From: Poecilobothrus nobilitatus
Lineage: Eukaryota > Arthropoda > Insecta > Diptera > Dolichopodidae
Assembly (NCBI GenBank): GCA_947095535.1
Contig: OX352774.1
Location: 247,157,825 to 247,221,824 of the forward strand
Reading direction: 5' to 3'
Length of the DNA: 64,000 nt
Shown here: positions 22,826 through 36,587 of the stretch, one piece after another
Numbering within the stretch: the first letter of the stretch is position 1
How the letters are laid out: each line of letters opens with the position of its first letter
Made by a program: the position numbers and the translations under genes
Notes under the pieces: model-generated
The model's input: only the letters and a program-made list of their open reading frames with translations
Databases searched by the model: none
What the model was told of the DNA's origin: nothing

Positions 22826-24029
22826 ATAATGAATCATATCTATCAGAGGGGAACACATATAATGGAAGCATTTCCACGACATTTTAGCAGTTCTCACAAT
22901 AAATGAATTTCCATAGAGATTAAAAATATTTTGTTTTAATTATGAAGATTTATAAATATTTACACAGCAGTGTGTAAGCATTATACGATGTTAAAATTCA
23001 TTTGTCTAATAGAATATCATTTTATGGACGCATTTTCATCACGGATGCACGTTCTCTGTATAAATATTATTTGTATCATCAAAATATTGAATGATATATT
23101 TTTGTAAGTAACTCTATTCACGCCATCAAAATAGTAGAAACACTTTGCAACGATTTTGAGGTTGCAACGATTTTAATACAAAAGGAATATTTGTATAGGA
23201 AAATGTGCACTGTTACAGACTCAAATGAATATTTACACACAGTTTATGTCATTTGTGTCCGAATAATAGGTACATGAATAAAAAATATTATCAGTTTGTT
23301 TTACTGTTTATTTACAAAAAAAAATTTTTTTATTGCTTGTTTTAGAAATTTAGTCTTAAAAAAAAAAATTATGCATGAAAATAAACCATCATATAATCAT
23401 ATAATTAATATCGTGTTCGTGTAAATAAGGCTTAATTCTGAAGAAGAAAATACAATATACTACAAAATTATCGCTACTTTAAAATAACTCATAATTACTT
23501 CTTTTATATTTATTTATAGTTTAAAAAAAAACCATTTTTTTTACTTATGTACTAACTTTATAAATCTTAAAAAATAACACCGAAAATGAAATTATTTACC
23601 TTAAAAATTATGTAATAAAATGTAATAAATTTTCAAGTAAGAAAAAATTTGGGTCAAGAATCTAGTTAATAATTTTGCAGTAAGTTTTATTTATTTATAA
23701 ATAAAAGAATTCATATTATAAAAAATTTTTCTCTATTGTAAGATATTATGCGAATTATTTAGTAGGTCCTTGTAACTATATATATTACCTACCTATATAA
23801 TAACATAATAAGTTATTTTTTAAAAATGTAAGTTTTAATAAAAGTGTGTTTTTTTTTAACTTATAAATTTAAATTATAAGGTTATTATTAAAACGTCAAA
23901 TGTTAGTTTTTTAAAATAGTATCAACTCTGTAATATGATTTTGAATCAAAATTAAATTTTTATAAAATTTAAAATTTATATTAAAACTTACCGTAATTAT
24001 ATTGTATCATAGTTATTATGTCATTGTAA
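22826..24029. other. No gene seen
   Basis: This is moderately A/T-rich unique sequence with a small duplication of GCAACGATTTT near 23148-23173. No coding or RNA gene is supported. Confidence 0.5.
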
Positions 24030-24620
24030 AACAAGGCAGAATGTAAAACTAAAGGTTTTTAAAGGTGTTAATTTTCCCAATAGACAATATAAAAACAGTT
24101 AGACTTACACGAAAAATTTTTAGTTTTTCTTAGAATTTTGTATATAAGAGGAAAATTGTGAAAAATCAAAAGAAAATTTCTTCAATTTTAAAGAAACCTT
24201 ATATAAATTATCTTGCTAAGCTTTATAATTTATTTTTTGTGTTTTACTTTGAAAAATTTTGTACAGGTGCTTAAGTTATAGGTGCGGAAAAATAGCAATT
24301 CTCAAAGTTTCAAGGTACAAAGCGTTCCGAAAATGTGAAACAAACAAAATTTTGTTTTAAAATAACGGTAAATTTAAATACTAAATTACAGACATTTTTA
24401 TGATTTTTCACATTTTGATGAGTTGTAGCTCCGTTGAGACAAAAAAATTATTCTATAATATTAATTTGTTTTAAAAGAAGTATCCATGGTTAAATTTTCA
24501 TTTCTATAACTTTAATGATGTATAGAACAGTGTTTTATAAACAGCAGACAGACAGACAGGCAGACAGACAAAATGAAGCTAATACTCAAAATTTTCAAAT
24601 TTTGTTTTGTAAAATATGCT
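24030..24620 (-). repeat. GTCC-tract dispersed repeat, divergent copy
   Basis: Read on the minus strand it starts with a TAGCATATTTTAC end, then TTCATTTTGTCTGTCTGCC (here GTCT rather than GTCC). It continues through AATTTAACCATGG and ends with the conserved ACATTCTGCCTTGTT tail (24030-24045). It is shorter and more diverged than the copies at 6064 and 50218. Confidence 0.6.
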
Positions 24621-25920
24621 AGAACTTCAATTCAGTCAATTCATTGTTCCAGTTTTCACGGTTTAGCAGTATTTTAAAGAGATAGACAAACGCAGGAGCA
24701 GTCGAAGGGTCAGATTTAGAGTACCTAATAAAAAAATATTTCAATATTTTTTTTTTTGAAAAATGTACTAAAAACAGAATTGAAATTTGAATAGAAATCG
24801 CATTCTAAAAAATAATTGAAGTTTGAAGAAAAAAAAACGATATTTAATAAAATTAATATGAAAAATATCGAAAAATATTTACTTTGTTACAATTTACAAT
24901 TCTAAATAAAACGCTTATTATAATACTAAAATAAAACTTATATATAAAAATTTTAATTAAAATTAAAACTCACTTATAAATAAATATTCAACAACTATTT
25001 TGCGCCATTATTTTCTTTAATTCTTTATTTTCCATTTACCTTGAAATAATTTAAAAAAAAATTTTTTTTTTTTTTTTTGGAAACTGTCTTTGTTCTGCAA
25101 TAAATTTTAAGTATTTTTTAAGATATAGCCATAGTTTTATTAATTCAAATTATAATGTCTTTTTATAGTCAACCATTCCATTTAATGACTAGACATTATT
25201 CGCACATAAATAAATCAAGTTTAAAATTTTATTATCAGCTATTAAATGTATAGCATTCTGGCATATATTTTTCTATTCTTCTTAAAGTAACACATTAAAT
25301 AATAATATATAATTTGGACCAAGGCAAAATTTCAGTAAAATTAATCATACTCATTACCATGTTATACAAGGATAATGTTATTCGCTAATTTTATCATCGA
25401 CAAGAACAAAAAAATACAAAAAAAAAATCGTTTACTTAACAATAATTGACAGATAATTAGTTGTTTTTCCGTTTTTTTTTTTTTTGCTCCTACTTATAAA
25501 CACATTTCTATTTATTTTGTTTGTTTTTGTTTTTTAATTTCTCGCGGAAAACACAAATAAGAAAAATAAAAAAACATTCAGGTCATATTAAAAACCAATC
25601 AAAGTTTTTACTTTAAAAAATAAGATCAAAGATTGTTTTTTTTTTTTCTACTTAAAACCAGAGTATGTGTATCTTCCATTTTTTCCTTTTTTTTTATGTT
25701 TATATTTATCTTTACTTTAATTAATTTCTTTTTTAAAAACGTTGACGTCTTAAATAAAATTATAAAAAAAAAAAAAACTGTGAAGAGAATTTTTTTTTAA
25801 AAGGAAAAAAAAAAAAAAATTTTTAAATAAATTTTAGATTGGAAAAACTAAATTACTTTACTAGTAAACGTAAATTTTACAAGAGATGGCGACATTTTTC
25901 TATTTTGTTTTGATTCGATT

Positions 25921-26660
25921 TCTAGCACATTTTCAAAAAAAAATATCGAAAAAATATATTCAATTCACTTTGTTTGTGCGTTTGTCCGTCTGCGTGTTTA
26001 AAAACTTCTACTCCGTTTAAAATAAAGCAATGAAATTTTAACTATATGAGATAAGTATCGCAAAAAAAATTAATTTTGTTTAACAACTTTTTTTTTATAA
26101 CCACACTCGTTACGGAGTTACAAACCGCCAAAGTTCAATAGAGCCCTATATTTAAATTGTTATAACTCAAGTTATATAAGATATATCTTCAATATGGAAG
26201 CAGCCAAACGATAGCTGCTTTCTAAATACATATATATATAAAGTAAATACATTCTTTTGCCATAAGGTATTTTAATTTATCGTTATACGAAACAAAATTT
26301 TTGTAAAATCCTTCTATCTGTCAAACCGTTTAAGTATGAAACGTGAAATTTTGAAAGGAGTTAGAGGAGTCATCTTGAAAATAAGTAGGACTCATTTCAG
26401 AAAATATTTTTGTATCACCGTCCGATTTTACGATTTTTTTTGTAAGGGGTCAAAAACTGAAAATTCTCTATTTTTAAACACCTGTAACTTGAACACCTAT
26501 CCAAATTTTTTTGAAGTAATAAGTATGTATACAAAAGTTAAAACTCCAATATTATGTTTTTATTTCTGTTAAAAGGTTTTTTTAATAATAACCTTAAAGT
26601 TGACGATTGTGTGAATTGAATTTTTTTAACATAAGTGACAATTTTTTCTAACGATTTTCT
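25921..26660 (+). repeat. GTCC-tract dispersed repeat, divergent copy
   Basis: It starts CTAGCACATTTTCAAAA, followed by GTGCGTTTGTCCGTCTGC and the ACTCCGTTTAAAATAAAGC block. Later it contains CACCTGTAACTTGAACACC and ends in a decayed form of the family 3' part. An open frame at 26336-26572 (+) overlaps it and is incidental. Confidence 0.6.
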
Positions 26661-26723
26661 TTTTTCAATTTTTATATTATTATTATTATTTTTATATTTC
26701 AATTTTTATTTTATATTATAATT

Positions 26724-26906
26724 ACGGTGGCCTAGTTGGTAAGAGCGTATAAAATACCCTGTAAATACCGAGGGAGTGTGGGTTCGAATCCCACACATAA
26801 CGTAAGAGTTATTCCCCCTTACGACATTTACAGCCACGCCTGAACAGGAAAGGTTGTGTAATTTCCTGTTCACATTTATGTGGCAGAGAAATGCATTAAA
26901 AAAAAA
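26724..26906 (+). mobile_element. tRNA-derived SINE, copy C (best-preserved boxes)
   Basis: Box A is GTGGCCTAGTTGGTAAG and box B is GGGTTCGAATCCC, both essentially consensus for polymerase III type 2 promoters. The body has ACATTTACAGCCACGCCTGA and the tail ATTTATGTGGCAGAG, then AAATGCATTAAAAAA. This is the clearest copy for defining the family. Confidence 0.85.
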
Positions 26907-27650
26907 TATATATATATATATAATATGTACTTATGTGCTCTTTATCCATTTGATAATATGCTTTTTTCAGACCCTTGATTTTTTTCATTACTTGTTTTTT
27001 TTTTTAGTTTTTCTTAATTTTGAATATGAATATTCTGTATTTTAATTTTAAAATTGTTTAGAAAAAAAAAAAGGAAATTTAGTTATTTTTGTTTTGTTTA
27101 CAATGTGGGTGAATCAGTCTTTTTTGGAAATGAGAACATAATATTATACGTAATAAATAATATAAGAGTTTAGTTTTAATACACTGAACCATATATTCCA
27201 AATGTATTAAAAAATATAAAAATAAAAAAAAAAAATTTTTATTTTTAAAAATCGTATTTTTCAAAATCTAAATAATCTGCCTAATAAATGATTTGTGAAA
27301 AATGGAAATTAAAATTTTTCATTTTTTTTTTTTGTTTTTTGTAATATATTGTTAAAGAAAGTAAATAAATACTAAAATTACTAGTCAGTTTGGCACTAAT
27401 CTTTTTTCTAAACATAATAATTTTGAAAAGATTTTTATATAAATATTTAAATTAAATGAAATCAAAAAAAAGAAAAAAAATTTTTTTTCTTTGTATCAAG
27501 ATTTTTTTTAACATTGAATCCATTATGAACTAAATAAAAATGTTTTTCGCAATTCTAAAATACATAATTAAAATTAAAAGTTTTGAACTAAAATGAAAAT
27601 ATAATTATACACAGAAATTTAAATCTCAATCATAGAAAAATTTGAAAATG
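26907..27650. other. No gene seen; TA microsatellite then A/T-rich DNA
   Basis: A (TA)n run follows the SINE tail at 26908-26922. The rest has poly(T) runs and no supported coding region. Confidence 0.5.
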
Positions 27651-27659
27651 TAAGCAGTA

Positions 27660-28150
27660 GAAGTCACAAATCGGAAACTTTTAAATCTCCCAAAGCTGCA
27701 GATTTTCCGGATATGTGTAAAAAGCATCCTAATGTATGGTAGCAAAATCTGGCTAACTCAGTGCTCTATAAATATCAGACTAAAGTTATTTATAAATAAA
27801 TGCCTTAGAATCATATGTAAAAAAATTTTCTGGCCTAGAACAATCACGAATAAAAATTTATGGAACATGGCATCAGAAGAAGACCAATAGCGCATCAAAA
27901 GAAAATGAAAATGAAGGTGGATAGGGCATATATGCTACGAAAATATCCAAGAAATATAAAAAGAATAACCCTTGAATAGAATCCGTAAAGCTTCAGAAGA
28001 CGTGATCGGCCAAATAACACCTTGGCTTAGAACAATTCTAACAAAATTAAACTCAATAGATAAAACCTTTGAATGTTCAAAAACAACAGCACCTAACAGA
28101 GTTCGATGCAAATATCTAGAGGAGGTTCTATAGGCTCCCAAAAGGCGTAA
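27660..28150 (+). pseudogene. Decayed LINE reverse transcriptase C-terminal fragment
   Basis: Conceptual translation gives scattered matches to the tail of a non-LTR reverse transcriptase: LFINKCLRIIC, FWPR, RWIGHIC, and a terminal APKRRK block after an in-frame stop. It parallels the better copy at 43092-43620 (VFVNKCLRII, FWPRRIS, LCAPNGSRR). There are several stops and shifts, so it is a dead 5'-truncated copy. Confidence 0.6.
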
Positions 28151-28159
28151 GTAATAAGA

Positions 28160-30245
28160 AGCAGTATATAGATATTAGACTTTTGAAAGTAAAAAAATAC
28201 CTTATAATAACATTTAAATGTTACGGATCTAATTAAAATTTTGGCGAAATATTTATATGTATGAAAGCTAAAGATATACCAAAATTTAATATGTATATTA
28301 CAAAGTATATTTAATACTTTCTTATTATAAATATCTAGATAGCTATCTATCTATGGTTCAGTTTGATGAAAATTTGAAAAAAAATCATTCCATTAACGGA
28401 TTCTGATTGAAAATATTGAAGTAAAAATTCTTAAAAAAAAAAAATAAGTTACAAATAAATATAAAATCAAAAACATAACCATATATCTTTAAATTAACAA
28501 TGAAAGTAATGATCTCCTTAAAACGAAACATAAATCTTAAATTAAAACTATAGTTTTTTCAAATTCAAAAAAACTTTGATAGATAGATCAGATTATAAAA
28601 TGAATCAAAAATTCTATAACTATAAGAAAAAAAAAAAAAAAATTACCCAAAACGTTTCTATAAAATAATTAAAAATACTGGACAAGTAGAAAATTAATTT
28701 TTATTAACTTGAGAGATTACAAAAGAAAAGAAAAACACATTATATACAAACATCATATGTATATATTTGAGAAATCTGCAATTAATTTCAAACAATGAAA
28801 TAATTTATTAAATAATAATGACATAAAACAATAATTACAGATATGTGTATATTTATATAAAAAAAAAAAAAAATATCAAATATTATATTATAAAATATTT
28901 TCAAAAATAATAAATTTTTTTGTTTAATCTCTTTCAGAAAAATTTTTCCTTGTTCTTGTTTCTATAAAACTCTGATGTTTAAATTTTTCTTTTATACTTT
29001 TTTGATTGTTTAAATTCCGATTCATATTATAATATATATGCATATATATATATATATATATATACATATGTCAAATTATTCATTTAAATGTAAACTGACA
29101 GTATAGTAGATAGTAGATTATTATCCAAAAAATTACTTTTATATACAAAAAAAAAAAAAAAAAAAAAAAAAACTAGAAAAAAAAAATACATAACAAGAAA
29201 AATAATAATAAAAAAAAAAAAAGTATTTTTAATACATTTTACAATATTTATCTTAATAAAAACAAAAAAAAAAAAAAAAATTCAGTAGAAAAATTTCGAT
29301 AGAATGATGTAAGTTTTAAATTTGAAATTAAAATTAGAAAAAAAAAAAAAAAAAACAAAAAACTAAAAAAGAAAAACTAAAAAACAATGAGAAAATGAAA
29401 TAAACAAATAAAATACATGAATATATAAATTAAGTGGCGTTTTATAATACTTTAAATATTCTGAAACTTTCTCAAGTGTTTCAAGAACAATAATTTATCT
29501 TTTTCATTTTTTTAAAGACATTAAAAAAAAAAAAAAAAACACAAAATTTATTTTGTTATGTAAATTTGTTTTTTTTTTTCTTATCTTGTAATCAAAGCAA
29601 AAGATTATTTGTATTACGCGTAAAAAAAAAAAAAAAAAACAAAAAAAAAACGCTTTAGTTAAAAAATCTAGACAAAAAACCAAATTCTTATTTAATGATA
29701 GCTCAAAAAATAAATAAAACAAAAAAAAAAAAAAAAAAAAATTATCATTAATCTTTTGGATAAAATTTTGTTATATATCTTTGGTCGCCTGTTACACATT
29801 CCATTAAACAAAAAGTTTCATTAAATAAATAAAAACAAAAAAATTAATAATATTTTGTTTTAAATTATTCGAAAAGTTATAGAATTAAGAAATATACTGA
29901 TTTATTTTGTAAGTACATTATGTATGTAGTATGTACATACATATATGAAATATTTACTTCTTTTAGGAATGGCTTTTTTTTTTTTACAGTGTACTTATTC
30001 TTGTTAATTTTTGGTCATAAACTTCATTTTACAAATAGGATGAAAATTTACAAGATTTATAGGTACATTATTATATTCAATTATTATAAATTTGTCAGCT
30101 GATTCTTTAATCCATGAAGAGGAGCATATACTTATTAAATATTTTATACGTAAGATAGTCTTGGGTATATTTGAATTGCTCTTCCGTTTTTAACACCTCG
30201 AAATAAATGTAATAGATATAAACTTAAAAATGGATCGGATTAAAA
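28160..30245. other. No gene seen; low-complexity DNA
   Basis: Poly(A) tracts abound (29148-29172, 29266-29280, 29721-29740) together with an (AT)n microsatellite at 29042-29064. Open frames consist of Phe/Lys runs. Confidence 0.6.
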
Positions 30246-30264
30246 TTAAAAATTAGTTGATTAA

Positions 30265-30400
30265 CCTTTGTCCGTCCGTCTGTCAACATAATAACTCAAA
30301 AACTAAAAAAGCTATAGTCTTAAAATTATAGATTTGACCAAAACTTCGAACAGCACTCGAACAATAAACATTTTCAAGTCTGAGTTTTTACACAAAAATT
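30265..30400 (+). repeat. Fragment of a GTCCGTCC-bearing dispersed repeat
   Basis: TTTGTCCGTCCGTCTGTC is followed by AATAACTCAAAAACTAAAAA, the usual arrangement of these dispersed repeats (tract, then a block starting around 'acts on' AACTC). It does not align well to either family described here and may be a third type or a decayed piece. Confidence 0.35.
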
Positions 30401-33400
30401 TTCGTTTTGTATATACAAAATTTCTGTATATAACAAGAATTTATATGAGTTTTTTTTTTGTGTTTATAAAATAAATAAAAAATGTATCTAATGGTTGCTT
30501 GAAGAACTTACATTTATATGATATTGGTATACATACTATGTATTATGTTTATGTGCATATCGTATATGTTACTCGAATAATATATTTTATTAAGAGTTTA
30601 TTGTATATATATACAAGAAATATACATATATAAATAGGGGTGTAATATATAAGAAATTATAAAAAATATTAACAAGAAATTAGTCTATTAAATAATTTTA
30701 AAGGTATATTGCAATATATGACGATATATAATAATTTGTATGCATTATACGTACATATTTATTATTATATTTGCTACTTTGTATTAAATAAGTATAAATT
30801 AATATATGTTTGCCGCTTAGTATTAAATTGTACTGTAACATAGTTGGAAAAATAACCATTAAGTGGCATGTTTCAATCTGTGTTGGAAGAATAATAAAAA
30901 TCATATACTAAGTACCAGAAATTATAAAATGCATCCATTTTAAAATAATGAAAAATTAAAAAAATAATATTATAAGTAGAGTGATACTAACTATATTTTC
31001 AATAGAATTAAGCGTTCGTATACGGGTATTTCAGACTTGACAACGGTAATTGTATTCTTTCACTTTAATAATATAAGAACGTTTTTTATTATAAATATTT
31101 CAATATTTAAAAATTCTAAAAAGCGAAAATCTTTTAGTAATTTTTGTTCTATAAATTTGTTTACATTTGATTTTATTATTATTTTTAACCTTTTTTTTTT
31201 TTTTTTGAAATATTACTTTTAACCTTTCTTCAAAAATTTTTCCGTTTTTTTTTTTTTTTGTAATTGTCATTCGTTTTTATTGTTAGCACTTGACCTCGTA
31301 TTCTTATTTCAAACCGCATTGGTATACTTTTATAACTTAAAAATTAACTTGACTATTAAAAAATAAAATTGATTGACGACAAAAAAAAAAACTCCTTATA
31401 AAAATAACATTACATAATATTACAACTGAATAAAACGGAAAATGATATTATGGAAAATTAACTCAAAATAAATTATTATGTTAAGATATTTTTGTTTTTT
31501 TAAAGTCTTTATTCTACCCAAGTGTATACAATTTAATTTAAATTATTTTTCTATTTACGACCACAGAGAAAAAAAAAAAAAACCACCCTATATAAATTTT
31601 TTTTTTTTTTTTGTAATTTTGTAATAAAAATTGTCTAACAAAATATTTTTAATACACCTGAGATATTAGAAAATCCCAATGTGACAACAATTCAAAAAAA
31701 AAAAAAACAAAAAAATATAAAAAAAAAAAAGTCATATGTTATAAATTATAATTAAATTTTTATAGAAAAAATAATTTTCCATTAATTTCCATCACCTACA
31801 CACATAACAAAGTGTTAATTAATAGATAATTCATTTATAATTAATTAAATATATACTTAAGTATATAAAAAAAAAATATGCTCATTTTAAATTATATATA
31901 CTTAAGAAGAACCTAAAATTAATTAGTATATGTACATATATAGATTTTTATATTATTAAGGTTTTGTTTAAAAGTGTTTTATAATAAAAAAAAAAAAAAA
32001 AAAGGTTTTAAGGATAGATGGCAACATGTATGCGTATAATATAATGTTCATTGTGACCAGTAAAATAAAGAAGGATTATACTCACTAAAAGAAGGATATT
32101 GTTTAGAATCAATATAATTTCGTTGATAGGTACTTAAATTTAAAGTTAATAAAGTGATTAACATGAACTTAAAAATAAAAAAAATTTAAATAAAGTTTAA
32201 TTCACCATATTTTAATTAAAAAAAAAAGAAGAAAAAATGAAAAATTATAAAATTATTGTTTTATCCGTATTTCATTTTGCGACTTCAGAATATCTATTTT
32301 ACAATTTTTTAACATTTATCATTTCTTTTTTAATTTTCCCTTTTGTAATAACATTAAAGCTTCAACTTGTATACACTTTCATTCCATTTTTAATTAAACT
32401 TTAATTGACTTTTCTTTTTTTGTTCGTGTTTTTTCTCTCTTTTTTTTTTTTTGTTGTGTTTTATTTAAATGTGTTAATCCGTCTCAATTACTTTTTTCTT
32501 TCATTATTTTAAATTTTTGTTCAATACTAAAAATCATGCTGATAATAATATTATAATTAATTGATTTGACTATCATTTCACCAAATAGTAAGTATATCAG
32601 ACAGACATCTTCACCAGATATCAATATCAATTAATATAATATAGGTACATAAATTTTAATTAATTTTAAAATAACAAAAAAAAAAAAAGAAAAATAGTAG
32701 AGCTATAAAAGGTGTAAATCTTGCATTTATATAGCATTAATAGAGCAAAATAAATGGTAAATACAAAAAAAAAAAAAAAAGTAGAAAAACATTAAGTAAT
32801 TGACCTACATTTTAATAAATTTTAAAAAATCATAAGATATTGTTATGTTTTTCAAAGATTTTCTTCAACAAATAAAATTTTATACAAAAAAAAAAAAAAA
32901 AAAAAAAGAGAAATTACTCTTGTTGTCTCGTAAATATTTATTTATTTATTTATTTTTTAATTTCTTGAGTTTTTTATAATTTTTAATTTTTTTTTCTTTT
33001 TTTGTTTTGTTCTTGGAAGACGTTTTTTATTCTTTTCTTGTTTATTTTTTTTTTTTTTTTGTGTTTTAATTTTTAAAGGACAAAAATAAACACAATCTTT
33101 GTACAAAATCAGTTCATTAATTTTATGTGTTCTTATACATACTTTGTTTCAGCGTTTTTATTTTTCTCCCTTTCTATTCTTTTTCTGTTCCTCTCTTCTA
33201 TACATTTACCTCTATATATACAGAGTCTTTCTCTGTCTTTTTTCTTTGGGTTCTTGTTTTATTTACTATATATAATAATAATATATTATCTAAAATAGTT
33301 AGTTTCGAGACGACATTTATACATGTGTAGCGTTTTATCAATGATAAAATATTAAGAAAAGTAAAATAGAAAAAAAAAATATATATATATATATATATAA

Positions 33401-35520
33401 AACGAAAAGCAGAAAAACGATGAAAAACTTAAAAAAAAAGAAAAAAAACGTCCTGGCGCCAAGAATTTTCCTGCATTCATATAAAAATTCGTTTTCTTTT
33501 TGTTTTTTCTTATTTCTATTCTTTCCTTTTCAAATTTTATGTTTTTGTCTTTTTCTATTTGTTTCTTTTTTTGTCCAAAAACTCTTGATGTTTCATCATT
33601 AAAAAATGAAAAGAATTTCAAAAAAAAAACCCAAAACAAAAAATGTTACATATTTTACTACTTACGATTTTATTTCGTATTTTTAACATTTAACATTCTA
33701 ATTTTCTGTATATAATTTATATGTAAAATAAACATATTATATATTATATATATGTATATATAAATTAAAAAATAATATATATAAATAAATATATTTATAT
33801 ATATGTAATGTACATATTATATTATATTATATAGATATAATATATTATACATCATGGAAATATTTTAAAACATTCCAATTTTATTCTCAAAAAAATAAAA
33901 AAAAAAAAACAAAAAACAAAACAAAATGCGAATATAGCCATATTCCCTTTCAGCCTGCGCATTCGAATTTGTTATTTATCTTTATTTTTAATTAAACGAA
34001 AAAACAAAAATACGGCATAAAAAAAAACATCTTTCATATAAATTTTAAACCAAAAATATACAAAATGAAAACCATAAATTAATATTAAAAAGAAAAAAAT
34101 GTTTTTTCAATAAAATACCAGAAGGCATTTAGAAACCAAAGAACTAAATCACTGAAATTCATAAATATATATTTTTTTTTTTTTGGATTAAATTTAATTT
34201 TTAAAAATTAAATATAAAAACACACGCAAATTTTTATATATACATTATTTTCCTTTTAGCATTTTTCATTTATTTTTATTTATTTATATTTAATTATTTA
34301 TATTAGTGTGATATATATATAATATATATAGAGTAAATGACGTCATATTAGTTTAATTTTAATATTTTATATAATGTTTTTTAATTTTTTTTTTTTTCGA
34401 AAATAGAAAAAAGTTACAAAAAAAAAAAAAAAAAATTTAAGAAAACATATTTATGTTTACACAATATTTATATTTATTTATTTATATTAACCTTTAAGTG
34501 CTATACATTGGTTATATTTATTCTTATTTGTACCTATTAGAAAAAATTAATATTATTGGATTTATATTTTTTTTTTATATAGAATTTTTGAAATTTTTTT
34601 TTTTTTCATATTTATACTTATTGCACCTATTAGAAAATATATTATTATCATTCACTAACTAAACATTCTTTTATTAGTTTTTCTTTTTCAATGAATTTCT
34701 TCAAATTTTCTTTCAATGTATTTTAATTGTTTATAGATAATTGATTAAACAGATTATAAAAGATTTTTATTATTATCTTTTATTTTATATAATAATATAA
34801 GAATAATAACAGTTATTCTAAATTTGTTCTTCATTAATTAATTTAATAAATACAATGTTTTCATAAATATATTGATAAATTTATTTATAATATTAATATG
34901 AGGTAAGTATAACAATATAGATATAAGGATTATGATTTTAAGGATAAAAGACGTTTTAATTTGAAGTATGCCATAATATAATAAAAATTATATTAATAAT
35001 AATTTAAAAAAAGAAATGTAATAATGAATAATGTAAAAAAAGAAAAATCATCAAAAAGAAAACAAACCTTTTAACGATTCTTATCAAGCAAATCAAAAAA
35101 AAAATTATTTCGGTATAGATGTATTTCTTTTTTTTTTGCAAATTTTAAATTTCTTACATATAAAATTATTTTATGGGATTTGAATTTTTTTTATTTTGAA
35201 ATGCTATTAATAAGTGTTCCTTTTTTAATATTTTGTTTATCTCTTAAACTAAAAATTATAATATTCAAATAAAAAAGAATTTAAATTTTAAAAAACAGAT
35301 AACCATAATAGAAAACATGTTATTGTTTATTATAGATATGCATATGTATTATTTTTTTGTACTCTTTTTGGTTATTATTGTAATTTAAATTTTGATTTTA
35401 ATATTTAATTAAAAAGATTGGGTTCAGTTACGTATATTTTATTTTAATTTTTGTTTTATACATTGTATAATGCATTTTTCTTTTATATGTTTCTTAAAAA
35501 ATGAGTGTTAACTAAAAATC
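30401..35520. other. No gene seen; very A/T-rich low-complexity DNA
   Basis: This stretch contains many poly(A)/(T) and TA-rich runs. The only mixed-composition patch is at about 33448-33475, around TCCTGGCGCCAAG, too short to interpret. ATGAG|GTAAGT at about 34898 looks like a donor, but the upstream sequence is plain A/T. Confidence 0.55.
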
Positions 35521-35523
35521 AAG

Positions 35524-35690
35524 TTTTTTTTTTAGTTTATTTCCCTACGTGTCTTCCCCTTTGCTTTTCAGGCGTGGCTGTAATTGTCGTAAGAGGAAAT
35601 TATTTTTACGACGTGTGTAGGATTCGACTACACTCCTTCAGTATTTACAACGTATTTTATACGCTCTTACTCACTAGGGCACCGAGGCTC
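35524..35690 (-). mobile_element. tRNA-derived SINE, copy D (diverged)
   Basis: On the minus strand it reads GGTGCCCTAGTGAGTAAG (box A), a mutated box B (TAGTCGAATCC), ACGTCGTAAAAATAATTTCC, TTACAGCCACGCCTGA and a GGGAAATAAACT tail beside poly(T). It is about as long as copies B and C but carries more substitutions. An open frame at 35505-35741 (+) is antisense to it and incidental. Confidence 0.7.
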
Positions 35691-36520
35691 CTCAAAATCT
35701 ATATAAATCTTAAATATTCCTCAAAAAAAAAAAAAAAATGAATAAATAAATAAATAAAAAACTATCAGAATTACTTTGATTTTGAAATTCTTAAAAATTT
35801 GTAAGGTAAATAAAAATAAAATGAAAATTACAAAATATTTTTTGAATATATCACATTTTCTTCATTCACTTGGTGGCAATAAACCACACAACTGTACTAA
35901 ATATTAACTGTATATACCAAATGTACGCTTCTGTTTTTTTTTTTTTTTATTTTGTGCATAAAAACAAAAATCAAATATTAACACAGTTCATTATTTTTAA
36001 TTTGGTTATTATGGGTTTATTAGATGTATTGTAAACCTTTTGATTAAATTATCACAGTTTTTAATATTTAATAAAAAACAAATAAATTTTTTAAATTTAC
36101 TTTTATTTTGTTTTTTTTTATTTTGTTTATTTATTTGTAAAAAATTTCTATAATGAATAATTAAATTTCAATCAAAAACTCTTTTATTTTTCATTTAATA
36201 ATTATAATAGTAAATATGAAATTATTTCCGTTCGTAAAGGTTAGATAATAATAAATGTATGTATATAAATTATTTCATATTTATTTAATTAGTTAATATT
36301 TTTTTTTTCATTAGGAAAAATTATATTAAAACAATTTTTTTTTTCGTAACAGTTATTTTATTAAATTTTGTTTTATTAAAAACAAATTTTTTCACACAAC
36401 ACAGTTAAAATGGATAAACCGTTATTTAAAAACAAAAAAAAAAACAAAAACAAAAAAATTAAAAACAAAGAATAATTAAAATATCTAAAGAAAACATAAT
36501 AAACAAAAAAAAACAATATA
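35691..36520. other. No feature resolved; would be intron of the minus-strand gene starting at 37204
   Basis: This is A/T-rich DNA lying directly 3' (minus strand) of the signal-peptide exon donor. I found no acceptor-exon pair I would defend here. Confidence 0.4.
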
Positions 36521-36526
36521 ACATAC

Positions 36527-36587
36527 CTGTTTGTGTATAGCCGGCTAATAGACCAATTAGTAAAAATATTTTAAATAAATTTCCCAT
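36527..36587 (-). CDS. First coding exon (signal peptide) of an unidentified secreted or membrane protein gene
   Basis: On the minus strand ATG at 36587 opens 20 codons, MGNLFKIFLLIGLLAGYTQT, plus one base, then ACAG|GTATGT, a strong 5' splice site at 36526. The peptide has the n-h-c form of a secretory signal: Lys at position 6, a Leu/Ile-rich core and small residues (AG) before a polar end. This is the usual first exon of extracellular matrix, receptor or cuticle-type genes. A consensus Inr/DPE lies 617 bp upstream on the same strand. An intron in the 5' UTR is possible (G|GTAAAC at 37143). Downstream exons should lie below 36520, perhaps outside the window; I could not find them, so the family is unknown. 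Confidence 0.6.

Noticed and set aside
26724..26810. A tRNA gene on the plus strand
   Set aside because: It has near-perfect internal promoter boxes but no closed cloverleaf, and the same sequence recurs five times with a common 3' body, so it is a SINE.
33448..33475. GC-richer patch around GGCGCC, possibly a second exon of the signal-peptide gene
   Set aside because: The acceptor is weak, the only donor would be GTTTTT, and the downstream frame is poly(Phe/Ser) from homopolymers.
33352..33715. Overlapping open frames on both strands
   Set aside because: They are composed mainly of Phe, Lys and Ser encoded by poly(T)/(A) and TTTCTT runs; low-complexity artefacts.
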